From Methylohalobius crimeensis 10Ki (lineage in GTDB: Bacteria; Pseudomonadota; Gammaproteobacteria; Methylococcales; Methylothermaceae), in contig NZ_ATXB01000001.1 in the NCBI RefSeq assembly GCF_000421465.1, forward strand, positions 1,302,001 through 1,366,000: a stretch of DNA of 64,000 nt. Reading direction: 5' to 3'. Within the stretch, counting starts at the first letter, position 1. Each line of letters opens with the position of its first letter. Below are positions 8,484-18,267 of the stretch, one piece after another. The translations under genes and the position numbers were made by a program. The notes under the pieces were generated by a model that worked only from the letters and a program-made list of their open reading frames with translations, was not told where the DNA came from and made no database searches.

Positions 8484-9317
8484 ATGACCAAACAATTCCA
8501 TTTCATCTCCGGGTTGCCGCGTTCGGGATCCACGCTGCTGGCGGCCCTGTTGCGTCAGAATCCGCGCTTTCACGCGTCCATGTCCAGCCCGCTGGGCGCC
8601 CTCGTGTCCGCCAACTTGCAACTGATGAGTCCCGGCACGGAGGTGTCCCTCTTGATGGAGGAGGTCCACAAACCGCGCCTCCTGAAAGGGTTGTTCGACG
8701 CATACTACGGCGACAATGACGCCCGGGTGATTTTCGACACCAACCGTCAGTGGTGCGCCAAGCTGCCCCTGCTCGCCGAGCTGTTTCCCGAAGCCAAGAT
8801 CATCGCCTGCGTGCGCGACGTTTCCTGGATCATGGACAGCCTGGAGCGCCTCATCCGCCGGCATCCCTTTCAAAATTCCCGCCTGTTCGGCTCCGACGCC
8901 GACCGCGCCACGGTCTATTCCCGGGTGGAAGCCTTGGCGCGCCACGACCGCTTGGTGGGATTCCCTTGGGCGGCGCTCAAGGAAGCCTTCTACGGCGAGC
9001 AGGCGGAATCCCTGTTGATTGTCGACTACGATTTGCTGGCCCGGGCGCCGGGCAAGGTATTGCCGTTGATCTACGACTTCATCGATGAACCCTGTTACGA
9101 CGGTCATGACTTCGACCACGTGGAATTCGACGCGCCCGACTTCGACGAAGCCCTGGGCCTTTCGGGACTGCACCGGGTCCGGCCCAAGGTGGCCTTTCAG
9201 CCCCGCCGCACCATTCTGCCGCCGGATCTGTTCAAGAAATTCCAAGGGATGGACTTCTGGCGCGATCTCACCGCCAGCAAGGCCAACGTGATCACGGCGC
9301 AAAGGACGGATGAATAG
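8484..9317 (+). CDS. PAPS-dependent sulfotransferase family protein
   Basis: A 277-residue cytoplasmic protein. The start at 8484 follows GGGGAGGAG at 8465-8473. At the N-terminus it has FHFISGLPRSGSTLLAALL, the 5'-phosphosulfate binding P-loop of the sulfotransferase superfamily. KIIACVRDVSWIMDSLERL then resembles the 3'-phosphate binding region. Enzymes of this type move a sulfuryl group from PAPS to a hydroxyl or amine on carbohydrate, lipid or protein. Sulfotransferases with this short P-loop layout recur next to tail-collar and TPR genes in proteobacteria. Here the gene stands between the tail-collar genes and the giant secreted protein, so a surface target is plausible but unproven. Confidence 0.82.
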   Translation: MTKQFHFISGLPRSGSTLLAALLRQNPRFHASMSSPLGALVSANLQLMSPGTEVSLLMEEVHKPRLLKGLFDAYYGDNDARVIFDTNRQWCAKLPLLAELFPEAKIIACVRDVSWIMDSLERLIRRHPFQNSRLFGSDADRATVYSRVEALARHDRLVGFPWAALKEAFYGEQAESLLIVDYDLLARAPGKVLPLIYDFIDEPCYDGHDFDHVEFDAPDFDEALGLSGLHRVRPKVAFQPRRTILPPDLFKKFQGMDFWRDLTASKANVITAQRTDE

Positions 9318-9420
9318 CATCATATAGCTGTTGCAAGTTAGAGAAAACCTGTAAACGAGTCGACCGTTTCACCGGATCGAGTGTCCGGTCACCCCCTTGA
9401 GCAAGAATGGAGAACCAGGC

Positions 9421-12400
9421 ATGGGTACCTTCGATCGCTTCACGCACAAAAAGACCATCGATTCCACCCGGGAGACGGACCCCCCGTCCCATGAAGCCTT
9501 GCCTGGCGATCGCGCCGAGGTCGCCGTGGTCGACACCTCCGTGGACGATTACCAGGTGTTGGCCGATGCCGCCGCAGAGGCGGGCATGGAGGTCATCCTG
9601 CTCTCCGGCGAGGGCGACGGGGTCGAAGAGCTCGCCGCCGCCCTGGAAGGACGCGAGGCGATCGACGGGCTGCACATTCTCTCCCACGGCGATACCGGCG
9701 AAGTGCATCTGGGGGACGGCGTGCTGTCCTCGGCGACCCTGGACGAGTATGGCGAGGCGCTGGAAACCATTTCGGGGTCGTTGTCGGATGAAGGGGATTT
9801 GTTGTTGTATGGCTGCCGAGTAGGTGAGGGCAAGACCGGGATGGCGTTCGTCGAGGAGCTGGCGGTGGCGACCGGGGCGGATGTGGCGGCGTCGAACGAC
9901 GCCACCGGGAACTTCGCCGCCGGCGGCGACTGGGTGCTCGAGGTGAGCCGAGGTGTGAGCGATGACGTGCCGTTATCGTCTGATGGCCTAGCCAAATTCC
10001 AAAGTCTTCTCGCTTATACCGGAAATATCAGCTTCGATAGCGTTAACGATGCTGGCGCCTATAGTAGCAACCCTGCTGACGATGCCAAGTTCAACGTCGG
10101 AAGCTATCTGCTCGTCGTTGATGGACAGAGCGCAGGTACAGGGGCATATTCCTACTCAGGAAACAGCTATGTCACAATTGGACATTCCGGCGCTTATGAG
10201 TCGCAGGTGACCCTGTATTTTTCGACCGGCGAAACCTTCGACGCGAACAGTATCTATATATACAACTGGTCCGGTCCCACCCATTTTGACACTTTTACGA
10301 TCTCCTCCGATAATGGCGATAGCACAACAAGCAGCTCTCTTGCCAATAGCGGGGAAAACGTTGCCCTCGGGTGGAGCGGCGTTTCGAAAATATACATTAC
10401 GGCAGGCGACGGCGGTATTTTTGGAAAGCTCGATGATTTTGACATCTCCAATCTTAGCCCTGCCGCTTCGAATACCCCACCCTTATTTGCCACCGCCAAC
10501 AACGGCACCATCGCCGAGACCGCGAGCAACGGCGCTACCGTTCTGACCGACGCCGACATCGAGGCCAACGACGGCGACGGCGGCGCCAACGATGCCAACA
10601 TCACCTACGCCATCACCGCCGGCAACCCCGACGGTGACGGCGATACCAACAAGGCTTTCGCCATCGACAGCGCCTCGGGGACGGTCACCGTCAACGATGC
10701 CGACGACCTGGACTACGAGACCCACGGTACCTCCTACACCTTGACCATCCAGGCGGACGACGGCGAATCGTCCAACAACACCACCACCACCGACGTCACC
10801 GTCACCGTCTCCGACATCGCCCCCGCCATTACCTCCGGCCAATCCTTCGGCGTCAACGAAAGCGACGGCGACGGTACCTCCGTCGGCACCGTCGCCGCCA
10901 CCGGCGACGACGATTCAATCACCTTCTCCATCCAGTCCGGCAACACCGGCAGCGCTTTCGCCATCGATTCGTCCACCGGCGAGATCATCGTCAACGACAC
11001 CACTCAGTTGGATCGAACCAACAATGCCGCCAGTTACACCCTAAGCATCCGGGCGACGGACGGCACCACCAATGCCGACCAGAATGTCACTGTCAATGTC
11101 ACCGACGACGTGGCACCGACGGTAACCGATGGCAACATTTCCCTCTCCGGCGCCTCGGGGACCGGCGGCATTTTCAAAGTGGGGGACACCGTCACCGCTA
11201 CATGGAACGACACCGCGGGCGGTGACAATAACAGCGATACCATCTCAAGCGCGACCGTCGACTTTTCCGCTTTCGGCGGCGGGTCTGCGGTGGCCGCCAG
11301 CAACAGCTCCGACACCTGGACGGCGACCTATACCATCGTCGCCGGAGCCATTGACGGGACCAACCTCAACGTTTCCCTCACCGCCACCGACGATGACGGC
11401 AATCCGACCACTACGGCCGACAGTACCAATGCAGCGGTCGACAACGTGGTCCCGACGGTAACCGACGCCAATATTTCCATTTCCGGCGCTTCGGGGACCG
11501 GCGGCGCCTTCAAAGTGGGCGACACGGTGACCGCCACTTGGAACGACACCGCGGGCGGCGACAACAATAGCGACACCATTTCGGGCGTGACCGTCGACTT
11601 CAGCGCTTTCGGGGGCGGAACGGCGGTGGCCGCGAGCAACAGCGCCGGTACCTGGACGGCGACCTACACGCTTACCGAGGATGGCGGCGGGAGCATTGAC
11701 GGGACCAATCTGAACCTCGCGGTGACCGCCACCGATAATGCCGGCAACGCGACCACTACGGCCGATACGACCAACGCCACGGTTGATAATGACAGCCCCG
11801 GCACCCCAACGGGCACCCTGGCCGTGGACGAGAACAGCGCCAACGGCACGGCGGCGGGAACGGTCACTGGCGGCGGCTCCGACGGCGTCACCTACAGTCT
11901 CGCCGATGACGCCGGCGGTCGCTTCGCCATCGACGGTTCGGGCAACGTCACCGTCGCCGACGGCAGTTTGCTCGATCGCGAAGTCAACGCCAGCCACGAC
12001 ATCACCGTGCGCGCTACCGACGATGCTGGCAACACTACCGACGCCGATCTGTCGATCACGATCAACAACGTCAACGAAGCGCCCGTCCTGGCCAATCTCG
12101 ACGGCGATTCGGTCTCCCACAGTCTCGGCGCCAATGGTGTTTCCTTGGACGCGAACGGGGATGCCGCCGTGTCCGATGTGGACTCTCCGGACTTCGACGG
12201 GGGCAACGTCACCGCCTCGATTGTCGCCAATGGCCAGGCCGGCGAGGACGTACTCGCCGTCGGCAACGTCGGCGCGATTTCGGTTACCGGCTCCAACGTG
12301 GTTCATTCCGACGGCGGCGGAACCGTCATCGGTACCGTCAGCGGCGGTTCCAGCGGCAACGATCTGGTCGTTTCGCTGAACGCTAACGCCACGTCGGCCA

Positions 12401-15400
12401 GGGTTCAGGATCTGGCGCGGTCGATCCAGTACGCCAACTCGGATCCCGACAGTGTCAATACCGCTGCACGAACCGTACGCATCACCGTGACCGACGGCGA
12501 CGGCGGCACCGAGACTTCGGCCCATCAAGACGTCACCGTGAATCTGGTGCGAGCCCCCCTCATCGACTTGGACGGCGACGACTCCAGCGGCGCGGGCAGC
12601 GGCGGTTACTCGGGAAGCTTTACCGAGGGCGGGGGCGCGGTCGCGGTGGCCGACAGCGATTCCGCCATCACCGACGACGGCACCTTCAAATCCCTGAGCG
12701 TCACCCTGACCAATCGTCCCGACGGCACCGCCGAAAGCCTGGCTTCCGCTTTCGGGAGCGGCAATCAAACGGTGAACGGCGAGGCGGTGACCATCGGTGC
12801 CTACGACAGCGGCACCGGCCAGTTGACCGTCACCGTCGACGACGCCTCCGCCGATGCGACGACCATGCAAATGCTGATGGCGTCGATCCGCTACGACAAC
12901 GGCAGCGACGACCCCGACACAAGCGACCGTTCGATTACCTTCAGCGCCGTCGACAACGACGACAACGCCGGTGCCGATGCCACCGCGACGATCTCGGTCG
13001 AGCCGGTCAACGATCGACCCACGCTGACCGCCGCCGGCTCCGACCCCACCTATACCGAAGACGATGCCGCGGTGACCTTGTTTAGTGCCACCAGTATCGA
13101 CCCGGTAGAGTCCGCCGATAATATCGGAGAGGTCGTTCTCACCGTAACCAACGTCAACGACGGCGCCGACGAAAGGCTTTCGATCGACGGTCAGGAGGTC
13201 GTCCTGACCGACGCTACTTCCGGCACCACATCGGCCAACGGTTTCGGATACAGCGTCGCCGTTTCCGGCGTCACCGCCACGGTCACCCTAACCAAAAGCG
13301 CCACCGCCGCCGATTGGCAGACGCTGATCGATAATCTCGGCTACCGCAATGCCAGCGACGCCCCCGACACTTCGAATCGCACGGTGACCCTTACTTCTGT
13401 CCAGGACACCGGCGGCACCGCCAATGGCGGCGAAGATACCCATGCCGGACTTTCCGTCAGTTCTACGGTAACGGTTGTCTCTGTCAACGATGCACCTACG
13501 GCGGCCGATCGCACTGTCATTCTCGACGAAGATAGCAGCTTCACTTTCACTGCGGGAGACTTCAATTTTTCCGATGTCGACAGTGGCAGCCTGACCCAGG
13601 TGCAGATCTCCGACCTGCCTTCCGCCGGCAGTTTGGCCCTGGATGGTGTCGCCGTCAGCGCCAACCAGGCGATCGCCAGGAGCGATATCGATGCCGGCAA
13701 ACTGACTTTCACGCCTGCCCCTGATGCCAACGGTACCGCCTATGCTAATTTCGATTTCAAAGTGCACGATGGCGCTGACTACTCCACCGCGAGCTACACC
13801 CAGACCATCGACGTTTCCGCCGTCAACGACGCGCCGGAATTAGACAATAGCGGCAGTCCGAGTTTAACCGCCATCGACGAAGATTCCGCCGCCAACGACG
13901 GCACCTTGATTTCGGATCTGCTCGGCACCAGCCTCACCGATGTGGATGCCGGTGCGAGCGAAGGGATTGCGGTTACATCGATGGATGAGGTCAACGGCGC
14001 GTGGGAATACTCCACGGATGGCGGCGTGAACTGGATCGCGGTAGGGACGGTCGGCGAAGGCGGTGCGCTGTTGCTGGCAGCCGATGCCGATACTCGTCTG
14101 CGTTTTGTCCCCGATGCCGATTGGCAAGGCACGACCACGGTGAGCTACCGGGGTTGGGATACCACTTCCGGTTCGATTGGCACCAAAGTCGATGTCTCCG
14201 TGAACGGTGGCAGCACCGCTTTCTCGAGTGCAAGCGAGACCGCCGCTCTTACAGTTAATACCGTCAACGATGTGCCGACGATTGCAGGCGTGCCCGGCAC
14301 CGCGCAATCCGTCATCGTCGGTCAAGCGGCCTCCTTAGCCGATTTCACCGTAGCCGACGTGGATGGCGACGATTTAACGGTGACGCTGACCGCCTCCAAT
14401 GGAACGATCCGCCAAGTAACCGATTCGAACCCGGATGCCGACGGCATACAATTGACCGGCGCGGTGGATACGATTAATGCCGCCTTGGCCGATGCGACGT
14501 TTACCGCCGCCGGCGCCGGTGATGCCGGCATCGATATCTCCGTAACCGACGGCATAGTAGGCACACCGGTCACCGCCACTTACCTTCTGGAAGCCAGCAA
14601 TCCCCCTTTGCCCTCTCCGTCCCCCGATCCAGAGCCCGAGCCAGAGCCGGGTAACACTTTCGACGGTGTCTCTATCGACAGCCAAACCCGATCCGACGGC
14701 ACCCAAATCCTCACCGTGCCTATCGTGGAGGACGATCGCCAAGACGACCCCGACACGCCGCTGTCGACCCATGCCGATATTCCGGTAGCCACGGACGATC
14801 AAGGCCGCGACCTGTTGACGGTCAGTATTCCCACCGGCGTGGGGCTCAACGTGGAAGGACGGACGATGCCGCTTGTCGGACAAAGCGCGACGGACGAGTT
14901 AATCCGACGGATCGAAACTATGACGGAGTCCGGCAGTCCCGAACGGCAATCCTTGACGCAAGAGGGACAAGCCTTCCTCAATGGCCTGCCATCGGAAGAC
15001 TCCCTGGTCGTGAAAACGGTCTTGCCCACCGTCGCCGGCGGCAACGCGCCGGGTGCGCCGATCATCGTCACCGGCAATCAAGCCGAAGAAGGCACCCGTA
15101 CGGCGCTGGTGATCGACGTGCGCGATCTTCCTTCCGGCACCGTCCTGCAAATCGACAATGTGGACTTCGTCACCCTCATCGGTTCCACCCATGCCGTGGG
15201 GGGGCAGGGCAGAAACGTTGCAGTGGGCGACGATAGCAGCCAATTTATCGTGTTGGGGGAAGACGACGACCGCTTGCACGGCAATGGCGGCGACGACACC
15301 GTCGGTAGCCTCGGCGGCGACGATCAAACCTTCGGCGGCGGCGGAGCCGATATCGTCTACGGCGGCGCCGACCAGGATATTTTGAGCGGCGGCAGCGGCC

Positions 15401-16407
15401 GCGACCGGCTCAATGGAGGATTCGGCTTCGACGTGGCGCTTCAGTCAGGCGAATTGGCCGATTACATAATGAACGTGAACGGTCCCGGGGTGACCCTGAC
15501 TCATCCGCCCAGCGGAGAGGTCGACACGTTCATCGATGTGGAGCGCATTCAATTCGATACCGGTGAGAGTTTGGCCATCGCCCATAGCCGACGGGAAGCG
15601 GTCGCCCAGCATTTGGTCACCACCTGGTTGGACCGCGACTTGACCCGGGAAGAAGCGGCGGCGGTGCAGAATTGGGGCGATGCCAGCCCGCAAGACCTCG
15701 TCGACGCTTTTCAGCGGCTTTTGGCGCCGGTCGAACTGCAGGACAAGAGCGCCGACGAACTGCTGGCCGGTCTCGACGACAACCCGTCGATCCTGTCCCT
15801 GGATGTCGACCGCGACTTTGTCGGCGGCGAGGGCAACGATCAGGGCTATCTGCCGATGGGGCTGGCGTTGAATGCCGATGGCGGCACGGGCCATGACGTC
15901 CTGCAGCTTAGCGGGGGGAGAGAAGGGGTTCATCTGGAAGCCAAAGGCGGCAGTCTCGAGCTGACCCGCTACCAAGACGGCGCCATGCTTTCCTTGACCA
16001 ATGCCGAAATGATCGCCTTCGACGACGGCGACACCGTCGTGTTGGCCCACGATCCCACCGAAGCCGCCTTGGGCCGTCTGGTGCATACCTTTTTCGACCG
16101 CAGCGCCACCGCGGACGAATGGCAAATGGGCCGGGAAGCCTTGCAAAACCCGGGCATCACCGATGAGCAGATCCTCAATTGGTTCCAAAACCAGACCGAT
16201 TTTGCGTCTTTGAACGACGGCGAATACATCCAAACCCTCTATCAAAACACCGTGGGTCGGGACGCGTCGGTTGAGGAGGTACACAATTATCAGGCGCAAT
16301 TGGAGGCCGGTGCATTGGACCGGAACGGCTTGGCGGTGGACCTGGCTCAAAGCGACGAGGCCCTTGCCACCATCGGCAGCGTGATGGAATTCGACGGTTG
16401 GGTGTGA
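9421..16407 (+). CDS. giant DUF4347 / cadherin-like / RTX secreted protein (2328 aa)
   Basis: The start at 9421 has GGAGA at 9409-9413; a TTG at 9397 is in frame but has a weaker site. Residues about 30-200 form a DUF4347 domain (LHILSHGDTGEVHLGDG, LLLYGCRVGEG, ASNDATGNFAAGGDW). A beta-rich segment follows to about 345, then cadherin- and Ig-like repeats to about 1720 with many DxD and NDxP calcium-type motifs (INNVNEAPVL, VEPVNDRPTL, VSVNDAPTA). A Pro/Glu linker (PSPDPEPEPEPG) comes next. RTX-type nonapeptides occupy about 1943-2003 (GNGGDD, GGGGADIVYGGADQD), and DUF4214-like segments the last ~350 residues. There is no Sec signal, so C-terminal T1SS export is expected, and the ABC and HlyD genes follow directly. 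The protein is probably a calcium-stabilised adhesin or surface-layer-like protein. Confidence 0.88.
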   Translation: MGTFDRFTHKKTIDSTRETDPPSHEALPGDRAEVAVVDTSVDDYQVLADAAAEAGMEVILLSGEGDGVEELAAALEGREAIDGLHILSHGDTGEVHLGDGVLSSATLDEYGEALETISGSLSDEGDLLLYGCRVGEGKTGMAFVEELAVATGADVAASNDATGNFAAGGDWVLEVSRGVSDDVPLSSDGLAKFQSLLAYTGNISFDSVNDAGAYSSNPADDAKFNVGSYLLVVDGQSAGTGAYSYSGNSYVTIGHSGAYESQVTLYFSTGETFDANSIYIYNWSGPTHFDTFTISSDNGDSTTSSSLANSGENVALGWSGVSKIYITAGDGGIFGKLDDFDISNLSPAASNTPPLFATANNGTIAETASNGATVLTDADIEANDGDGGANDANITYAITAGNPDGDGDTNKAFAIDSASGTVTVNDADDLDYETHGTSYTLTIQADDGESSNNTTTTDVTVTVSDIAPAITSGQSFGVNESDGDGTSVGTVAATGDDDSITFSIQSGNTGSAFAIDSSTGEIIVNDTTQLDRTNNAASYTLSIRATDGTTNADQNVTVNVTDDVAPTVTDGNISLSGASGTGGIFKVGDTVTATWNDTAGGDNNSDTISSATVDFSAFGGGSAVAASNSSDTWTATYTIVAGAIDGTNLNVSLTATDDDGNPTTTADSTNAAVDNVVPTVTDANISISGASGTGGAFKVGDTVTATWNDTAGGDNNSDTISGVTVDFSAFGGGTAVAASNSAGTWTATYTLTEDGGGSIDGTNLNLAVTATDNAGNATTTADTTNATVDNDSPGTPTGTLAVDENSANGTAAGTVTGGGSDGVTYSLADDAGGRFAIDGSGNVTVADGSLLDREVNASHDITVRATDDAGNTTDADLSITINNVNEAPVLANLDGDSVSHSLGANGVSLDANGDAAVSDVDSPDFDGGNVTASIVANGQAGEDVLAVGNVGAISVTGSNVVHSDGGGTVIGTVSGGSSGNDLVVSLNANATSARVQDLARSIQYANSDPDSVNTAARTVRITVTDGDGGTETSAHQDVTVNLVRAPLIDLDGDDSSGAGSGGYSGSFTEGGGAVAVADSDSAITDDGTFKSLSVTLTNRPDGTAESLASAFGSGNQTVNGEAVTIGAYDSGTGQLTVTVDDASADATTMQMLMASIRYDNGSDDPDTSDRSITFSAVDNDDNAGADATATISVEPVNDRPTLTAAGSDPTYTEDDAAVTLFSATSIDPVESADNIGEVVLTVTNVNDGADERLSIDGQEVVLTDATSGTTSANGFGYSVAVSGVTATVTLTKSATAADWQTLIDNLGYRNASDAPDTSNRTVTLTSVQDTGGTANGGEDTHAGLSVSSTVTVVSVNDAPTAADRTVILDEDSSFTFTAGDFNFSDVDSGSLTQVQISDLPSAGSLALDGVAVSANQAIARSDIDAGKLTFTPAPDANGTAYANFDFKVHDGADYSTASYTQTIDVSAVNDAPELDNSGSPSLTAIDEDSAANDGTLISDLLGTSLTDVDAGASEGIAVTSMDEVNGAWEYSTDGGVNWIAVGTVGEGGALLLAADADTRLRFVPDADWQGTTTVSYRGWDTTSGSIGTKVDVSVNGGSTAFSSASETAALTVNTVNDVPTIAGVPGTAQSVIVGQAASLADFTVADVDGDDLTVTLTASNGTIRQVTDSNPDADGIQLTGAVDTINAALADATFTAAGAGDAGIDISVTDGIVGTPVTATYLLEASNPPLPSPSPDPEPEPEPGNTFDGVSIDSQTRSDGTQILTVPIVEDDRQDDPDTPLSTHADIPVATDDQGRDLLTVSIPTGVGLNVEGRTMPLVGQSATDELIRRIETMTESGSPERQSLTQEGQAFLNGLPSEDSLVVKTVLPTVAGGNAPGAPIIVTGNQAEEGTRTALVIDVRDLPSGTVLQIDNVDFVTLIGSTHAVGGQGRNVAVGDDSSQFIVLGEDDDRLHGNGGDDTVGSLGGDDQTFGGGGADIVYGGADQDILSGGSGRDRLNGGFGFDVALQSGELADYIMNVNGPGVTLTHPPSGEVDTFIDVERIQFDTGESLAIAHSRREAVAQHLVTTWLDRDLTREEAAAVQNWGDASPQDLVDAFQRLLAPVELQDKSADELLAGLDDNPSILSLDVDRDFVGGEGNDQGYLPMGLALNADGGTGHDVLQLSGGREGVHLEAKGGSLELTRYQDGAMLSLTNAEMIAFDDGDTVVLAHDPTEAALGRLVHTFFDRSATADEWQMGREALQNPGITDEQILNWFQNQTDFASLNDGEYIQTLYQNTVGRDASVEEVHNYQAQLEAGALDRNGLAVDLAQSDEALATIGSVMEFDGWV
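11110..11790 (+). repeat. tandem pair of ~336-bp Ig-like domain repeats inside the giant protein gene
   Basis: Two adjacent units begin at 11110 and 11446. Both encode the same domain: PTVTDxNISxSGASGTGG, then FKVGDTVTATWNDTAGGDNN, then TVDFSAFGGG, then TxNATVDN. The second unit has about four extra residues (EDGGG). The DNA identity is high enough to point to a recent duplication and a recombination-prone segment. Confidence 0.85.
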
Positions 16408-16426
16408 GACCCTTGACGGTTTGATT

Positions 16427-16442
16427 AACCGGCTTTCCGGTT
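16427..16442. other. small hairpin between the RTX protein and the ABC exporter gene
   Basis: AACCGG/CCGGTT pair around a 4-base loop. There is no T-run, so it is not a clear terminator. It could lower transcription from the large structural gene into the transporter genes. Confidence 0.35.
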
Positions 16443-16509
16443 CCGCCTGGGCGCGCTGGAAAGATAAAAAGTATCTTCCGGGCCGGGGGATGGCTCGGCT
16501 TGGGAATAT

Positions 16510-18252
16510 TTGGATTGGATCAGGTTTGTGGCCAAATCGGCGAATTTTCCGGAGTTATTGGGCATTTTGAGACGTCTGCGGCGGTACTTCTTCATCGTCG
16601 GAGCGTTTTCTTTCGTCATCAATCTATTGATGTTGACGCCTTCCCTCTACATGCTGCAGGTCTATGATCGGGTGTTGAGCAGCCGCAACGAAACGACCCT
16701 CGGCTTGCTGACCTTGTTGGTCGTGGGATTGTACATGCTCATGGGCGCTTTGGAGTTAGTGCGTTCCCGAGTTCTGGTGCGGGTGGGGGCTTTGATGGAA
16801 GCCGATTCCAACGAGCGCGTGTTCGATGCGGCGTTTGAGGCCACCTTGCGCCGAGAAGGACAGGATGCGCGCCAGGCGCTCTCGGATTTGACCCGGCTGC
16901 GCCAGTTCTTGACGGGTAACGGGCCGTTCGCTTTCTTCGACGCGCCCTGGGCGCCGATTTATCTGGCGGTGATTTTCCTGCTCCATCCGCTCCTGGGCTG
17001 GTTCGGAGTGGCGGCCACCTTGATTCTGCTGGGAGTGACCCTGCTCAATGAGTGGCTGACGCGCGGACCTTTGCAGGAGGCCAATCATATCGCCGGCCAG
17101 TCGCTCAGTGCGACCGGCAATCACTTGATCAATGCCGAGGTGATCGAGGCCTTGGGCATGCTGCCCCGAATGCGTCAGCGCTGGAAGCAAAGACACGTTC
17201 AACAATTGGCCTGGCAGGCGCTGGCCAGCGACCGGGCCGGTCTGATCGCCGCGGTCAGTCGTTTCGTGCGGGTGACCGTTCAGTCGCTGGTTCTCGGTTT
17301 GGGGGCGTATTTCGTGATCCGGGGAGAAATGACTGCGGGCGGCATGATCGCCGGTTCGATCCTGCTCGGGCGAGCCTTGGCGCCGGTGGAGCAGTTGATC
17401 GCCAATTGGCGGGGGTTCGTGAACGCGCGAGGCGCCTATACGCGCCTCGGCGAGTTGCTCGACCGTTTCCCACCCCCCTCGGAGCGTTTATCGTTGCCGC
17501 CTCCCGCCGGGAATCTGACGGCGGTGAATGTCACGGCCCTACCTCCCGCCGCCGAGACGCCGGTGCTCATGGGGTTAAGTTTCGAAATTCCCGCAGGTAC
17601 GGTGGTGGGCATCGTCGGTCCGTCCGGATCGGGCAAATCCACTCTGGCGCGTTTGTTGGTGGGCGTTTGGAATCCCTCCTCGGGTAAGGTGCGACTCGAC
17701 GGGGTGGATGTGGCCGATTGGGACAAGACGGAACTGGGACCGTACCTCGGTTATCTCCCCCAAGACATCGAGTTGTTCGAGGGCACCGTCGCAGAGAACA
17801 TCGCCCGCTTCGGGGAATTGGACTCGGACAATATCGTTGCGGCGGCCAAATCCGCCGGCGTGCACGAAATGATTTTGCGCTTTGCGCAGGGCTACGATAC
17901 GCAGATCGGCCCCGGCGGGGCGGTGCTGTCCGGGGGGCAGCGTCAGAGGATCGCCCTGGCAAGAGCTTTGTTTGGCGATCCGCGCTTGATTGTCTTGGAC
18001 GAACCCAATTCCAATCTGGACGATGCGGGCGAGGCGGCGTTGGTGAGGGCGGTTCGAAAGGCCAAGGCGGATGGCCGGACGGTGGTGGTGATCACGCATC
18101 GGACGAGCATTTTGAACGAAGTCGACCGATTGTTGCTGCTCCGCGATGGCAAGCTACAAGCCCATGGTTCCCGGGATGAGGTGCTGGCAATGCTTCGAAA
18201 TGCTTTTCAGCAAGCCGCCAAGGCCGGGAAAGCCGCATCGATGGCGGGTTAA
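16510..18252 (+). CDS. type I secretion system permease/ATPase (PrtD/HlyB-type ABC exporter)
   Basis: An inner-membrane ABC half-transporter of 580 residues. The N-terminal ~300 residues are the membrane domain, with several hydrophobic helices (YFFIVGAFSFVINLLMLTPSLYMLQVYDRVL). The nucleotide-binding domain carries Walker A GPSGSGKST (K376), the signature LSGGQRQRIALARAL, and Walker B LIVLDEPNSNLD. It lacks the C39-like domain of HlyB, which places it in the PrtD/AprD group that exports RTX proteins. The proposed TTG start at 16510 is weak, so the true N-terminus may differ by a few residues. It follows the giant RTX protein by 102 bases, making that protein the likely substrate, and the HlyD gene follows 15 bases later. 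Confidence 0.9.
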   Translation: MDWIRFVAKSANFPELLGILRRLRRYFFIVGAFSFVINLLMLTPSLYMLQVYDRVLSSRNETTLGLLTLLVVGLYMLMGALELVRSRVLVRVGALMEADSNERVFDAAFEATLRREGQDARQALSDLTRLRQFLTGNGPFAFFDAPWAPIYLAVIFLLHPLLGWFGVAATLILLGVTLLNEWLTRGPLQEANHIAGQSLSATGNHLINAEVIEALGMLPRMRQRWKQRHVQQLAWQALASDRAGLIAAVSRFVRVTVQSLVLGLGAYFVIRGEMTAGGMIAGSILLGRALAPVEQLIANWRGFVNARGAYTRLGELLDRFPPPSERLSLPPPAGNLTAVNVTALPPAAETPVLMGLSFEIPAGTVVGIVGPSGSGKSTLARLLVGVWNPSSGKVRLDGVDVADWDKTELGPYLGYLPQDIELFEGTVAENIARFGELDSDNIVAAAKSAGVHEMILRFAQGYDTQIGPGGAVLSGGQRQRIALARALFGDPRLIVLDEPNSNLDDAGEAALVRAVRKAKADGRTVVVITHRTSILNEVDRLLLLRDGKLQAHGSRDEVLAMLRNAFQQAAKAGKAASMAG

Positions 18253-18267
18253 AGGAATAATAAGTTC

